From NCBI GenBank assembly GCA_937864175.1, contig CALMJH010000012.1:1-64000 (forward strand): a stretch of DNA of 64,000 bases, in the 5' to 3' direction. A program made the translations under genes and the position numbers. Positions within the stretch are counted from its first letter, which is position 1. The number at the start of each line of letters is the position of its first letter. Of this stretch, positions 37,181 through 48,950 are shown piece by piece. The DNA is from an uncultured Burkholderiales bacterium (GTDB lineage Bacteria; Pseudomonadota; Gammaproteobacteria; Burkholderiales; Burkholderiaceae_A). The notes beneath the pieces are model-generated. The model was given only the letters and a program-made list of their open reading frames with translations, did not search any database and had not been told where the DNA came from.

Positions 37181-38560
37181 ATGACATCGCTCCTCAACAC
37201 CTGGCGCACTGGGCTCGTGGCTGGGCTCATGGCTGCTACCTGGTTCTTGCCGGCCGCCCAGGCTGGCCAGTCTATCCAGCAGTTCACCACCAGCCACGGC
37301 GTTCCGGTCTGGTTTGCCCAGGCCAACGACATCCCCATAGTCGACCTCTCCATTGACATCGATGCCGGCAGTCGATGGGACCCTTCTGGCCTCGAAGGGC
37401 TGGCCTCCCTGACAGCCGACCTGGCCAGCCGCGGCGTCTCTGCCCTGACCAACCGTCCTGCCCTCGACGAGGAGGCCCTGGGCAAGGCCATGGCCAGCCT
37501 GGCCATTCAGCGCTCGGAGTCAGTGGGCTCAGACCGAGTTAGCCTGCGGTTTCGTTTTTTGTCGGATCCCGCTGTGGTGGGGTCGGCGGCTGCTCTGGTG
37601 GCCCAGCAGCTGGTGGCTCCGGCCTTTGATAGCCAGGTCTTTGCTCGCGAGCGAGACCGTTCTCTGGCGGGCCTAAAAGACGAACTCACCCAGCCACAGA
37701 CCCTGGCCACTCGGGCCCTCTGGCACTCCATGTACCGAGGGCATCCCTACGGACGCAACCTCACCCTAGCCTCTCTCAAGGCTATCGAGCGTGCAGACCT
37801 GGTCCAATTTCATGCTCGCTACTGGCTGCCCAGCCGAATGAAATTGTCGATGGTCGGCAACCTCACCCTCGACCAGGCCAAGCAACTGGCCGAGCAGCTC
37901 TTCGGCCCCCTAGCCCAAGCCCAACGTCCGCAGCCCGCTGGGCCTGAGACCCGCTGGACGAAGTCGTTGCCCTCGGTCCTCCTCTCAGAGGGCCGTCGTC
38001 TCAACATTCAGCACCCGGCCAGCCAGGCCCACATCTGGCTGGGCCTGCCCTTCATGGCCCGTGGTGAGCATGCCGATTACTTCCCTATGCTGGTGGCCAA
38101 CCATATTCTGGGTGGCGGGGGGTTTACTGCCCGCCTCACGCACGAGGTCCGTGAAAAGCGCGGCCTCTCCTACAGCGTGTTCTCAGCCTTCCAGCCGCAG
38201 GCCCAGACCGGCCCCTTCTTCATTGGCCTTCAGACCTCCCGTGAGAATGCCGACCAGGCCCTGGAGGTGGTTCGCAAGACGCTGGAGGATTTCATTGAAA
38301 AAGGCCCCAGCCCCGAAGAGCTCGAGGCCGCCAAGAAAAACCTCGCGGGTGGCTTTGCACTTCGGCTTGACACCAACCGCAAGCTGCTCGACAACCTCTC
38401 TCAGATCGCCTTCTACAAGCTGCCCGCCAACTACCTCGATACCTGGACCAGCCAGGTCCAGGCGGTGACAGCCAATCAAATCAAAGAAGTCCTCAAGCGT
38501 CGGCTTCGACTCGACCGCCTCAACACCGTGGTGGTCGCTGGGGGAGCGGCGCCTCAGTAG
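37181..38560 (+). CDS. M16 family protein lacking the zinc motif (partner subunit)
   Basis: From ATG 37181 the product is 459 residues with a signal peptide ending near AAQAG. It keeps the M16 fold (AGSRWDPSGLEGLASLTADLASRGV, GLPFMARGEHADYFPMLVANHILGGGGF, REKRGLSYSVFSAF), but the HxxEH position reads GLEGLASLTADL, so it cannot bind zinc in the usual way. Such catalytically dead partners pair with an active M16B subunit. The ORF-track start at 37142 overlaps the first gene and adds 13 residues without support. Confidence 0.9.
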   Translation: MTSLLNTWRTGLVAGLMAATWFLPAAQAGQSIQQFTTSHGVPVWFAQANDIPIVDLSIDIDAGSRWDPSGLEGLASLTADLASRGVSALTNRPALDEEALGKAMASLAIQRSESVGSDRVSLRFRFLSDPAVVGSAAALVAQQLVAPAFDSQVFARERDRSLAGLKDELTQPQTLATRALWHSMYRGHPYGRNLTLASLKAIERADLVQFHARYWLPSRMKLSMVGNLTLDQAKQLAEQLFGPLAQAQRPQPAGPETRWTKSLPSVLLSEGRRLNIQHPASQAHIWLGLPFMARGEHADYFPMLVANHILGGGGFTARLTHEVREKRGLSYSVFSAFQPQAQTGPFFIGLQTSRENADQALEVVRKTLEDFIEKGPSPEELEAAKKNLAGGFALRLDTNRKLLDNLSQIAFYKLPANYLDTWTSQVQAVTANQIKEVLKRRLRLDRLNTVVVAGGAAPQ

Positions 38561-38568
38561 GCCAGGCC

Positions 38569-41005
<2,437 letters not shown>

Positions 41006-41035
41006 ATCAGTTCCTTTGGGAGGTTTGGAAAGACA

Positions 41036-41629
41036 TCAGGAGGCAGGCCTCGCATGCAAGACCTGCTGGGCCCCGGCGAAATCGCCACGGACCAGGGGCC
41101 CTAGCTGACTCAGGCAGCGGTCGATGGCCCGGTCGATCTCAATGGCCTGGTCCGCGCTGGGTCGGTGTAAAACGAAGTCAGCCACCTCTTGTCGAAGGTT
41201 CAGGCTTCGTGGATGGCCAATGCCCAGACGAAGCCGCCAGAAGTCGGGACTGCCCAGGCTGCTGGCGATGTCGCGAACGCCGTTGTGACCGCCATGGCCA
41301 CCACCTTGTTTCAGGCGAACCTCACCAGCTGCCAGGTCTAGCTCATCGTGAATGACCAAGAGCTCCTCGGGGGCCAGTCGGTAAAACTGGGCCAGGGCCG
41401 ATACGCTCAGTCCCGAGCGATTCATAAAGGTCTGGGGCTTGACCAGCCAGCAGCCCGAAGCCTCGCCGCTGCTGGCCCGAAGGACCTCTGCCTGAAATTT
41501 TGGCTCGCGCTGCCAGCCGCCGGCCTGCTGACGGCCAATGGCATCCACCAGCCAGAAGCCCACGTTGTGACGTGTTGCTTCGTACTGGGGACCAGGGTTA
41601 CCAAGACCAACAAGGGCTCGTATCGGCAT
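41036..41629 (-). CDS. pth: Peptidyl-tRNA hydrolase
   Basis: Recycles tRNA from prematurely released peptidyl-tRNA. The product is 197 residues with the N-terminal LVGLGNPGPQYEATRHNVGF, which holds the conserved Asn and the catalytic His, then KPQTFMNRSG, VIHDELDL and KQGGGHGGHNGVRDI. Located between rplY and ychF, the usual betaproteobacterial order. Confidence 0.96.
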   Translation of the reverse strand: MPIRALVGLGNPGPQYEATRHNVGFWLVDAIGRQQAGGWQREPKFQAEVLRASSGEASGCWLVKPQTFMNRSGLSVSALAQFYRLAPEELLVIHDELDLAAGEVRLKQGGGHGGHNGVRDIASSLGSPDFWRLRLGIGHPRSLNLRQEVADFVLHRPSADQAIEIDRAIDRCLSQLGPLVRGDFAGAQQVLHARPAS

Positions 41630-41656
41630 GGTGGTGAGACCCCAAGATCCGCTGCT

Positions 41657-41691
41657 GGCCTGGCATCGCTCGCATGAACAAACGCCAGGCC
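41657..41691. repeat. Inverted repeat between rplY and pth
   Basis: GGCCTGGC (41657-41664) and GCCAGGCC (41684-41691) form a perfect 8-bp stem with a 19-nt loop in the 78-bp gap between rplY and pth. There is no T-tract, so it is not a standard terminator. It may be an mRNA-processing or stability element; function is not evident. Confidence 0.45.
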
Positions 41692-41707
41692 GGTTCGGAT
41701 GACCTGC

Positions 41708-42343
41708 TTAGGCTGCGGGTGCGGCCGGTGCTGCTGCTGGCGCTGCCGGTGCGTCGTCCGCTGCAGAACCCCCCACCTTGGCCGCAGTGGCCACAACGGG
41801 GTTGTCCTGGCCATGCAGGATGATGGTGACACCGGCAGGCAGCTTGAGGTCTTTGATGTGAATCGAGTGACCGATGGTGAGGCTCGAGAGGTCGACCTCG
41901 ATGAAGCTGGGCAGGTCTTTGGGCAGACAGCTCACCTCGACTTCGTTGAGGACGTGGTTGATCACGGCTCCGTCGAGTTTCACGGCTGGGCAGTTCTCCT
42001 GGCCCACAAAGTGCAGGGGCACCTTGGTGTGCAGGGCGGTGTTGGCATCGACACGCTGAAAGTCGATGTGCAGCACCTGGGGCTTGTAGGCATGCATCTG
42101 GAAGTCACGCAGCAGGACCTGCTCGGACTGACCATCGATCTCAAGCTCTAGGATTGACGAGTGAAAGGCCTCAACCTTCAGAGCCAACAAAACAGGGTTA
42201 TGGTCCATTTGAATGGACACGGCCTCACCCTTGCCGCCATAGACGATGCCAGGCACTTTGCCGCTACGACGCAGGAAGCGGCTCGCACTCGAACCCTGGG
42301 TCGAACGGCGGGTGGCGACCACTTTAGTGGTGGAAAACTTCAT
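41708..42343 (-). CDS. rplY: 50S ribosomal protein L25 (CTC family)
   Basis: Binds 5S rRNA in the large subunit. The product is 211 residues, the longer CTC-type form with an N-terminal L25 domain ([14 protein letters not shown]) and a C-terminal beta domain ([21 protein letters not shown]). The tail is alanine/proline-rich ([14 protein letters not shown]). GGAG precedes the ATG. It follows prs by about 100 bp in which I see no promoter or terminator, so it is probably read from upstream. Confidence 0.95.
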   Translation of the reverse strand: MKFSTTKVVATRRSTQGSSASRFLRRSGKVPGIVYGGKGEAVSIQMDHNPVLLALKVEAFHSSILELEIDGQSEQVLLRDFQMHAYKPQVLHIDFQRVDANTALHTKVPLHFVGQENCPAVKLDGAVINHVLNEVEVSCLPKDLPSFIEVDLSSLTIGHSIHIKDLKLPAGVTIILHGQDNPVVATAAKVGGSAADDAPAAPAAAPAAPAA

Positions 42344-42445
42344 AGCGCACTCCGCGAAAAATTATCTGAAAGAAAAGCCTGAGGGCCGCGACCAGCTCCC
42401 AGGGAAAGCCCTCTAGTCTAGCACAGGGGCCTGGATTGGTCCGGC

Positions 42446-43423
42446 TTACTCCAGAAATAGCGAGCTAACAGAGTCGGACTTGGCGATGCGAATAATGGTC
42501 TCGCCAATGAGCCCTGCGCAGGTGATGGCCCGAATACGGCCGCAGGAGGCGGCCTGCTGCGACAGCGGAATGGTGTCGGTCACCACCAGCTCGTCGAGGT
42601 CGCTGTTCATGACCCGGTGGACGGCATCGCCCGACAAGACTGGGTGAGTACAGTAGGCGATAACCTTCTCGGCCCCATGGGCCTTCAGGGCGCCAGCTGC
42701 CTTGGTCAGGGTGCCGGCGGTGTCCACCATGTCGTCCATGATCAGGCAGGTCCGGCCCGAGACGTCACCGATGATGTTCATGACCTCGGAGACATTGGCC
42801 TTGGGCCGACGCTTGTCAATAATGGCCAATTCGGCATCGAGTTCTTTTGCAAAGGCCCTGGCCCGAACCACGCCACCCACATCGGGTGAGACCACCATCA
42901 GGTTTTTGTAATCGTGCTTCCAGACATCGCCCAGGATGATGGGGGCTGCATAGATGTTGTCCACCGGAATATCAAAAAAGCCCTGAATCTGGTCCGAGTG
43001 CAGGTCCATGGTCAGGACCCGGTCGACCCCGACGGCCTGCAGCATGTTGGCAATGACCTTGGCACTGATGGGCACCCGAGCCGAGCGCACGCGACGGTCT
43101 TGGCGGGCATAGCCGAAATAGGGAATGGCCGCGGTGATACGGGCCGCCGAAGCTCGACGCAGGGCGTCGGCCATGAGCATGACTTCCATCAGGTGGTCAT
43201 TGGCGGGGGCACAGGTGGACTGCAGAATAAAGACGTCACGGCCCCGCACATGCTCCAAGATCTCGACAGTGGCCTCACCGTCACTAAACCGGGCCACCTT
43301 GGCACGACCAATGTGAATCGAGAGGTTGCGGGCGACGTCGGCAGCGAGTTTGGGGTTAGCGTTTCCCGTAAACAGCATGATGCTGTCGGTTGATCCATTT
43401 CCAACGGGAAGACGTTCTGCCAT
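42446..43423 (-). CDS. prs: Ribose-phosphate pyrophosphokinase
   Basis: Makes PRPP from ribose-5-phosphate and ATP for nucleotide, His and Trp synthesis. The product is 325 residues; family blocks are [12 protein letters not shown] near the N-terminus, [30 protein letters not shown], and the PRPP loop [18 protein letters not shown] start at the second Met (residue 16) would give the more common length. It lies 48 bp after tRNA-Gln on the same strand. Confidence 0.97.
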   Translation of the reverse strand: MAERLPVGNGSTDSIMLFTGNANPKLAADVARNLSIHIGRAKVARFSDGEATVEILEHVRGRDVFILQSTCAPANDHLMEVMLMADALRRASAARITAAIPYFGYARQDRRVRSARVPISAKVIANMLQAVGVDRVLTMDLHSDQIQGFFDIPVDNIYAAPIILGDVWKHDYKNLMVVSPDVGGVVRARAFAKELDAELAIIDKRRPKANVSEVMNIIGDVSGRTCLIMDDMVDTAGTLTKAAGALKAHGAEKVIAYCTHPVLSGDAVHRVMNSDLDELVVTDTIPLSQQAASCGRIRAITCAGLIGETIIRIAKSDSVSSLFLE

Positions 43424-43471
43424 GGTGTTTAGGAGTCTGCGAGAAGGTGGGGATTGGGCCGGAAAGGAGGG

Positions 43472-43545
43472 CTGGGGAGGAAGGATTCGAACCCTCGTAT
43501 GCCGGAATCAAAATCCGGTGCCTTAACCAACTTGGCGACTCCCCA
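43472..43545 (-). tRNA. tRNA-Gln (anticodon UUG)
   Basis: On the minus strand the sequence folds as a standard cloverleaf of 74 nt: acceptor TGGGGAG/CTCCCCA with discriminator G, anticodon stem CCGGA/TCCGG around loop TTTTGAT (anticodon TTG, reading CAA), and T-arm GAGGG-TTCGAAT-CCTTC. The 3' CCA is not encoded (the next bases are CCC) and would be added by Cca. It sits between ispE and prs on the same strand, so the tRNA is likely cut from a longer transcript. Confidence 0.95.
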
Positions 43546-43576
43546 ACGGACAAATGACAGGTGCTAATGGTAACCG

Positions 43577-44515
43577 CTAAAGCGCCGGATGCCGAATCAG
43601 TCGTTGACAGATCCTGACCTGCGGCGTTTCAGAGGACGTCTGCCCGGGCCCTGCGGCCTGCAGCTGGCGGGCCACCACCTCGGCCTGAGGGCCGCTGACG
43701 CAGCTCACAAACACCGCGCCACCACTGCCACTCATTCGGGCGGCCTCGGACGGGAGCCCCACCGAGACCGCAGCGGCCTTGGCGTGGTCTAGTGCAGTTG
43801 CCACCTGGGCATGCAGACGACTCGCAACGGCTTGCAGATCGTTGTGGCCAAACGTCCAGCAGGATGCCTGCACGGCCTCTGAAAGATCCGAGATTCTCAA
43901 GGCTTTGGGGGTGTGTGTCAATGCGGGGTCTCTGAAGATGCTGGCGGTGGGCACCTCCACCGCAGGCACCATCACCACAAACCATTGGGCATTGGGCTCA
44001 AGGGGCCTCAGGTCCTCGCCAACGCCCTCTACAAAGGCCGCCCTACCTCCCAAAAAGAATGGCACGTCGGCCCCGAGTTGCAGGCCCACTTCGGCCAAGA
44101 AGGGGGTTGGCCGGTTCAGGCCCCAGAGTCGGTTCAGGGCCATGAGCACGGTGGCAGCGTCAGAGCTTCCGCCCCCCAGGCCGGCGCCGCTCGGCAGGTG
44201 TTTGTGGACCAGCAGACTTGCTCCCAACTGCTCTGCACCCGGCACCCGTTCGTCGATCGCTGCCGCTTGCAAGGCCTGGGCAGCCCGAAGGGCCAGGTCG
44301 GTCTGCACCGGCCAGGCCAGGTCACCCTGGCGGACCAGCCGCCCGTCCTGTCGCAGCCCAATCTCAATTTCATCAGCCCAATTGAGAAGGCAGAAGAGGC
44401 TCTGCAACAGGTGATAGCCATCGGCCCGGCGGCCCACTACATGCAAAAAAAGGTTGAGTTTGGCTGGGGCCAGAAACCGTTGGGCTGCGACGGGTCGGGT
44501 GGTCTTGGGGTCCAT
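43577..44515 (-). CDS. ispE: 4-diphosphocytidyl-2-C-methyl-D-erythritol kinase
   Basis: GHMP kinase of the non-mevalonate isoprenoid pathway. The product is 312 residues. Signatures are APAKLNLFLHVVGRRADGYH at the N-terminus, the glycine-rich ATP loop LPSGAGLGGGSSDAATVLMALN, GADVPFFLGGRAAFVEGVGE, and MSGSGGAVFV near the C-terminus. It lies 3 bp after lolB, and the lolB-ispE pair is conserved in proteobacteria. Confidence 0.96.
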   Translation of the reverse strand: MDPKTTRPVAAQRFLAPAKLNLFLHVVGRRADGYHLLQSLFCLLNWADEIEIGLRQDGRLVRQGDLAWPVQTDLALRAAQALQAAAIDERVPGAEQLGASLLVHKHLPSGAGLGGGSSDAATVLMALNRLWGLNRPTPFLAEVGLQLGADVPFFLGGRAAFVEGVGEDLRPLEPNAQWFVVMVPAVEVPTASIFRDPALTHTPKALRISDLSEAVQASCWTFGHNDLQAVASRLHAQVATALDHAKAAAVSVGLPSEAARMSGSGGAVFVSCVSGPQAEVVARQLQAAGPGQTSSETPQVRICQRLIRHPAL

Positions 44516-44518
44516 GGC

Positions 44519-45103
44519 CTAAGAGCCTTCGGCCATCACCACCAGGCGCAGCGACAGCCAGCCCGAGCCCGTGGCCACCCGCCGCTCCAGCCGGGCAGCC
44601 CCGGCCTGCTGACCAATTTCCTGCCCCAAGGCCGTCAGCAGTTGACCCAGCGGTACCAGGGCCGACTGGCTGAGGCCCAGGCTGCGTTGGGCCCACTGCA
44701 GGGCCCGGTCGGCCTCGATGGGTGTCTCGTCGGGCAAGAAGGGCTGCCAGCCTGCCCAGGGGCCGGACTGGTCAGTCATTAGCATCAGGCTGCCTTGTGG
44801 TCGGGACCAGGGGTCGCTAATCCACCAGCGTTGAAGACCAGCACCGCGGGCCGACCGCCACTCAAACTGGCCCACCAGTGGGGCTGACAACTCATCTCCA
44901 GAGAGCGAGAACCGGCCCAGTCGGGCCGGCCCATAGACGACTGGGACACCAGGCTCAGCTGTTCGAGGGAGTGGGCTCGCGCAACCAGTGAGCAAGAGCC
45001 CGGCCAGGCCTCCTGGACCGGCCAGGCTGGCGAGACCGGCCAAGCCGGAGCGAAGAAGTCTGGTCTGAACCACCCGCCGCGCTGGGCAGGCTGGACTACT
45101 CAA
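44519..45103 (-). CDS. lolB: Outer-membrane lipoprotein LolB
   Basis: Receives lipoproteins from LolA and inserts them in the outer membrane. The product is 194 residues from a TTG start that overlaps the TPR gene by 8 bp. A type II signal peptide has a basic n-region (RRVVQTRLLRSG) and the lipobox LLTGC near residue 41. The mature part shows the weakly conserved LolB pattern (RFSLSGDELSAPLVGQFEWRS and WISDPWSRPQGSLMLM). Assignment rests partly on its place before ispE. Confidence 0.85.
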   Translation of the reverse strand: MSSPACPARRVVQTRLLRSGLAGLASLAGPGGLAGLLLTGCASPLPRTAEPGVPVVYGPARLGRFSLSGDELSAPLVGQFEWRSARGAGLQRWWISDPWSRPQGSLMLMTDQSGPWAGWQPFLPDETPIEADRALQWAQRSLGLSQSALVPLGQLLTALGQEIGQQAGAARLERRVATGSGWLSLRLVVMAEGS

Positions 45104-46112
45104 TGCTCACCCCAAACCGCCGCATGGTCTCTAGCAGCAGAGGGTTCTGGGGGTTGGCTGCACGTCCATGTCGCCAGATGATCAGGGCCTCGTTGGCCTG
45201 GTTGGAGGTCCAGAGGACCTCGCCCAGGTGGGCCGCCACCTCTGCATCCGGCATGCGCATGAAGGCCTTCTGCAGAAAGTCGCGGGCCTTGTCCAGGTGG
45301 CCAAGCCGGTAGTAGACCCAGCCCATGCTGTCCAGAATATGGCCGTCTTCAGGCTTGAGCCGATGGGCCTTCTCCAGCAAGGTTAGGGCCTCGGGCAGTT
45401 GCCGGTTCTGGTCGGCCAGGCTATAGCCCAGCGCATTCAGGGCATCAGCATCTTCTGGCGTTCGCGAGACCAGCAGACGCAGCGCTGCCTCGGCCGGGCC
45501 ATGTTCTTTCAGCTTCTCGTGGAGCATGGCCTTGGCATAGAGCAGCCTGGTGTGTTGGGGTTCTCGCTCGGAGACACGGGTCAGAATTGCCAAGGCCTTC
45601 TTGGGGTCAGAGGCCCGCATCACCAGTCCCGAGAGCCGCTCGTAAAAGGCCTCGAGCTCTTGCGGCGTGGTCAGGCCTTGGCGTCTTTTGAGCAGGCGGT
45701 CGGTCAGGTCGTGCTCATAGCCCAGCAGCAGCGACAAGACATCGACACTCTCTTGGGCATTGGCATCCTGGGGCTTACCGGCCAGCCAGATGCGGGCTGC
45801 GGCAAGCGCCTGCTTCGGGGCCCGAATCACCAGGGCAAGCTGGGTGGCACGCTCGGCCACCACGGGGTCTTGGGTCTGCTCGGCCAGGGCCAGATAGGTC
45901 GAGGCAGCCAGGCCGATTTCTCCTTGTTGAAGGGCGAGCTCGCTGGCCAGAATCTGAAAGATGACCTTGGGGTCGGTCTGCTGGGCTGTGGAGGCCTGGC
46001 CCGCCACCGGCGCGAACAGCCAGAGGCCACAGGCCATGAGGGCCGCGGGCCAGACGGCACGCAACCGTGACCAGACAACGCTGTGCTGGAGACCTGGTTT
46101 TAAGGGCATCAT
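45096..46112 (-). CDS. Tetratricopeptide-repeat protein, exported
   Basis: About 338 residues with a signal peptide (VWPAALMACGLWLFAPVAGQAS) and several TPR-like helical repeats, most clearly AKAMLHEKLKEHGPAEAALRLLVSRTPEDADALNALGYSLADQ and LEKAHRLKPEDGHILDSMGWVYYRLGHLDKARDFLQKAF. Such a protein lies before lolB in many Burkholderiales and is thought to act in envelope assembly; its partner is unknown. The ORF-track start is TTG 46121; I prefer ATG 46112 or 46109. It diverges from mutM. Confidence 0.83.
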   Translation of the reverse strand: MMPLKPGLQHSVVWSRLRAVWPAALMACGLWLFAPVAGQASTAQQTDPKVIFQILASELALQQGEIGLAASTYLALAEQTQDPVVAERATQLALVIRAPKQALAAARIWLAGKPQDANAQESVDVLSLLLGYEHDLTDRLLKRRQGLTTPQELEAFYERLSGLVMRASDPKKALAILTRVSEREPQHTRLLYAKAMLHEKLKEHGPAEAALRLLVSRTPEDADALNALGYSLADQNRQLPEALTLLEKAHRLKPEDGHILDSMGWVYYRLGHLDKARDFLQKAFMRMPDAEVAAHLGEVLWTSNQANEALIIWRHGRAANPQNPLLLETMRRFGVSIE

Positions 46113-46153
46113 CACGTTCAACAGTAACTCAGATTTGCGCTTCCATCCCGCCC

Positions 46154-47017
46154 ATGCCCGAACTGCCAGAGGTTGAAGTGACCCGACAGGGTCTCCTGCG
46201 GGACCTGCCCGACCAACAACTCCAGTCTGTTCGCACCAGCGGCAAGGCCCTGCGCTCTTTTTCAGGCCAGGCCAAGGTCCTCAGGCCACTAACAGGCCAG
46301 CGACTGCTCACCATCGCTCGACGGGCCAAGCAACTCATCTTCGTCTTCGACCGGCATCTGATGTCGGTCCACCTGGGCATGTCAGGACGCCTGGGCTGGC
46401 AGACCTCGGCACCGTCTCGTCTGGCCCTTCACGACCATGTCTGCTGGGCCTTTGAAGCGGGCAGTCTGGTCCTTCACGACCCCCGGCGGTTTGGAGACGT
46501 TCGTCTGCTGCCCAAGCCCCAGGGCTTTGACCCGAGCAGCGCCGAGCACCTCATGGACCTACCGGCCGACTGGTTGGGCCAGGCCGCTAGCGGCCTGGAG
46601 CCTCTCTCGCCGGGCTTTACTGCCCAGGCTCTCTACGCCGCGGCCCGTGGCGTTCGTCAGGCCCTGAAGGTCTGGTTGATGCGGGGAGATGTGGTGGTGG
46701 GTGTGGGCAACATCTATGCCAGTGAGGCCCTCTTTCGGGCGGGGCTCTCGCCTCGCCGGGCGGCTGGTCGGCTTAGCCGCGCGCAAGCCGAGCGGCTGGT
46801 CCAGACCATTCGTCAGGTCTTGCAAGAGGCCATTGACCATGGCGGCAGCACGCTGCGGGACTTTCTGGCCAGCGACGGCGAGCCCGGCCGTTACGGCGGA
46901 CAGCACCTGGTCTACGACCGGCAGGGCCAGCCCTGCCTGCAGTGTGGTGCAGCCATTCGACGGCTGGTCCAGGCCCAGCGGGCCACCTACTACTGCCCGG
47001 GCTGCCAGCGTGGCTAA
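46154..47017 (+). CDS. mutM: Formamidopyrimidine-DNA glycosylase
   Basis: Bifunctional glycosylase/AP lyase that removes 8-oxoguanine. From ATG 46154 the product is 287 residues and starts MPELPEVEVTRQGL, giving the essential N-terminal Pro after Met removal and the catalytic Glu. Other family marks are HLGMSGRL, GVGNIYASEALFRAGLSP, and the C-terminal zinc finger CLQCGAAIRRLVQAQRATYYCPGC. The stop overlaps mutY by 8 bp, joining the two 8-oxoG repair genes. Confidence 0.96.
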   Translation: MPELPEVEVTRQGLLRDLPDQQLQSVRTSGKALRSFSGQAKVLRPLTGQRLLTIARRAKQLIFVFDRHLMSVHLGMSGRLGWQTSAPSRLALHDHVCWAFEAGSLVLHDPRRFGDVRLLPKPQGFDPSSAEHLMDLPADWLGQAASGLEPLSPGFTAQALYAAARGVRQALKVWLMRGDVVVGVGNIYASEALFRAGLSPRRAAGRLSRAQAERLVQTIRQVLQEAIDHGGSTLRDFLASDGEPGRYGGQHLVYDRQGQPCLQCGAAIRRLVQAQRATYYCPGCQRG

Positions 47018-48059
47018 GCCGCCTGCGGCCTTTGCCGATCGACTGCTGGCGTGGGCTCGCCGCCATGGCCGGTCTGACCTGCCTTGGCACCCGCAGGCCG
47101 GGCAGCAGGCCGACCCCTACAAAGTCTGGCTCTCCGAGATCATGTTGCAACAGACCCAGCTGGCCAATGCAACGGCCTACTTCCAGAGGTTTCTTCGCCG
47201 GTTTCCCACCCTCGAGCACCTGGCCCAAGCGCCCGTTGATGAGGTCCTGGCCCTTTGGAGTGGTCTGGGCTACTACGCAAGAGCCCGCAACCTGCATGCC
47301 TGTGCCCAACAACTCTGGGCCCTGGGCGGCTTTCCGCGGACAGCCCAAGACTGGGCCCGGCTGCCCGGGGTGGGCCCCTCGACGGCGGCTGCGATTGCCT
47401 CGGTGGTCTACGGTGAGCGTGCGGCCATTCTTGATGGCAATGTCAGACGCGTCCTGGCCCGCCATGGCTGCCGGCCCGAGCCTTGGAACAGCCCCGCCTT
47501 GGCCAAGGCCCTCTGGCCCGTTGCCCAGCAGCTGTTGCCCAAGGCCTCCGCCGATATGCCCGCCTATACCCAGGCCATCATGGACCTTGGAGCCCTGGTC
47601 TGTCGGCCTCGGCACCCCGACTGCCCGGCCTGTCCGGTGCAGGCGGATTGTCAGGCCCATCTGACGCAGACAGTTGACCAGCATCCCCGTCCAGCCATTC
47701 GCCGAGCCCGACCGGTTCGTGCCGCCCGCTGGGATCTGGTGCTCCACGAGCAGGCGCTGGCCTTGGTTCAGCAGCCCCCCACGGGCCTCTGGGGGGGTCT
47801 CTGGACGCTGCCCGCCCGCCCACTCACGCCACAGGAATTTCACCAGCGGCAGGACGAGTTTGACGACCAGCTCACGCACGACTTCACCCATTACCGACTG
47901 CTAATCGGCCTTCGACGACGACGCATCGCCACAGAACAGGCCCGCCCGCGGACGGTTCAGGGACAGCAGGTCACCTGGTGGAGTCTGCGGCAGGCCCTGG
48001 AGTTGGGACTGCCCGCACCGGTCCGAAGGGTTCTAGCCCAGACCCCGCTGGATGAGTGA
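47010..48059 (+). CDS. mutY: A/G-specific adenine glycosylase
   Basis: Removes adenine opposite 8-oxoguanine. From GTG 47010 the product is 349 residues: LPWHPQ and EIMLQQTQ at the N-terminus, the helix-hairpin-helix LPGVGPSTAAAIAS, and the catalytic-site VYGERAAILDGNVRRVLAR. The [4Fe-4S] cluster motif C-x6-C-x2-C-x5-C (CRPRHPDCPACPVQADC) is complete, followed by a NUDIX-like domain. The ORF-track start lies inside mutM. Its 3' end overlaps convergent rapZ by 27 bp. Confidence 0.95.
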   Translation: MAKPPAAFADRLLAWARRHGRSDLPWHPQAGQQADPYKVWLSEIMLQQTQLANATAYFQRFLRRFPTLEHLAQAPVDEVLALWSGLGYYARARNLHACAQQLWALGGFPRTAQDWARLPGVGPSTAAAIASVVYGERAAILDGNVRRVLARHGCRPEPWNSPALAKALWPVAQQLLPKASADMPAYTQAIMDLGALVCRPRHPDCPACPVQADCQAHLTQTVDQHPRPAIRRARPVRAARWDLVLHEQALALVQQPPTGLWGGLWTLPARPLTPQEFHQRQDEFDDQLTHDFTHYRLLIGLRRRRIATEQARPRTVQGQQVTWWSLRQALELGLPAPVRRVLAQTPLDE

Positions 48060-48950
48060 GCGGTGGCGAACCATCACAGGCCAGCTGCCTTCAAACCGGC
48101 GGGCCAGTTGCTCAGCGCCGTAGACCGACCGGTGTTGTCCGCCGGTGCAGCCCAGGGCCACCGTCAGGTAACTGCGTTGCTCGTTGACGTAGCAGGGCAG
48201 CCAGCGGTCCAGGTAGTCACCAATGTCCTGGATCATGGCCCCCACTCGCTCGTGGCCTGCCAAGAAGGCGATCACCTCGGGGTCGCGGCCGGTGAGCGAC
48301 TTGAGAGCCGGCTCGTAATGGGGGTTGGGCAGGCAGCGTAGGTCAAAGACCAGGTCTGCATCCAAGGGGATGCCCGCCTTGAAGGCAAACGACTGAAAGA
48401 GCAAGACCAGACGGCTGGTCTGCAGTTTTAAAAAACTCCTCAGCCAGGTTCGCAGGGCCGAGGCCCGCAGGTCGCTGGTGTCGACCGGAATACCCAGGTG
48501 CTGCAGGGGAGCTAGAATCTCTCGCTCATGCTCAATGCATTCCATCAGCGTCATCGATTCGCCAGCATCGTCGCGGTTGGCCTCGGCGATCAAGGACAAG
48601 GGATGACGGCGGCGGGTCTCGGAGTAACGCTGCAGCAAGACATCTGAGCGGGCATTCAGAAACAAGACCGTCAAGGCCAGGCCCTCGGCCCGCAACTCGG
48701 CAAGCGCTTTTTCAAGGTGCACCAGGTCGGCACCAGCCCGCACATCGGCGGCCAGAGCCATCTGTCGTGTGCCACGGGCCTGTTGACTCTTGACCAGCGG
48801 ACCAATGAGCGCCACCGGCAGGTTGTCGACGCAGTAAAACCCTTCGTCCTCCAGGACCGCGAGGGCAATCGACTTGCCAGACCCCGACATGCCAGTCACC
48901 AGGACTAGCGAAAGCGCATCGGATGGGGCGGGGTCGGCCGGCTCGGTCAC
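48033..48950 (-). CDS. rapZ: RNase adapter protein RapZ
   Basis: P-loop protein that, in E. coli, guides RNase E to the GlmZ small RNA and so tunes glmS; the same targets are not certain in betaproteobacteria. The product is 305 residues with Walker [13 protein letters not shown] (near residue 19), [19 protein letters not shown]-type [31 protein letters not shown] and the C-terminal [14 protein letters not shown]. It overlaps hprK by 4 bp (ATGA), forming part of the rpoN-to-rapZ cluster. Confidence 0.95.
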   Translation of the reverse strand: MTEPADPAPSDALSLVLVTGMSGSGKSIALAVLEDEGFYCVDNLPVALIGPLVKSQQARGTRQMALAADVRAGADLVHLEKALAELRAEGLALTVLFLNARSDVLLQRYSETRRRHPLSLIAEANRDDAGESMTLMECIEHEREILAPLQHLGIPVDTSDLRASALRTWLRSFLKLQTSRLVLLFQSFAFKAGIPLDADLVFDLRCLPNPHYEPALKSLTGRDPEVIAFLAGHERVGAMIQDIGDYLDRWLPCYVNEQRSYLTVALGCTGGQHRSVYGAEQLARRFEGSWPVMVRHRSLIQRGLG

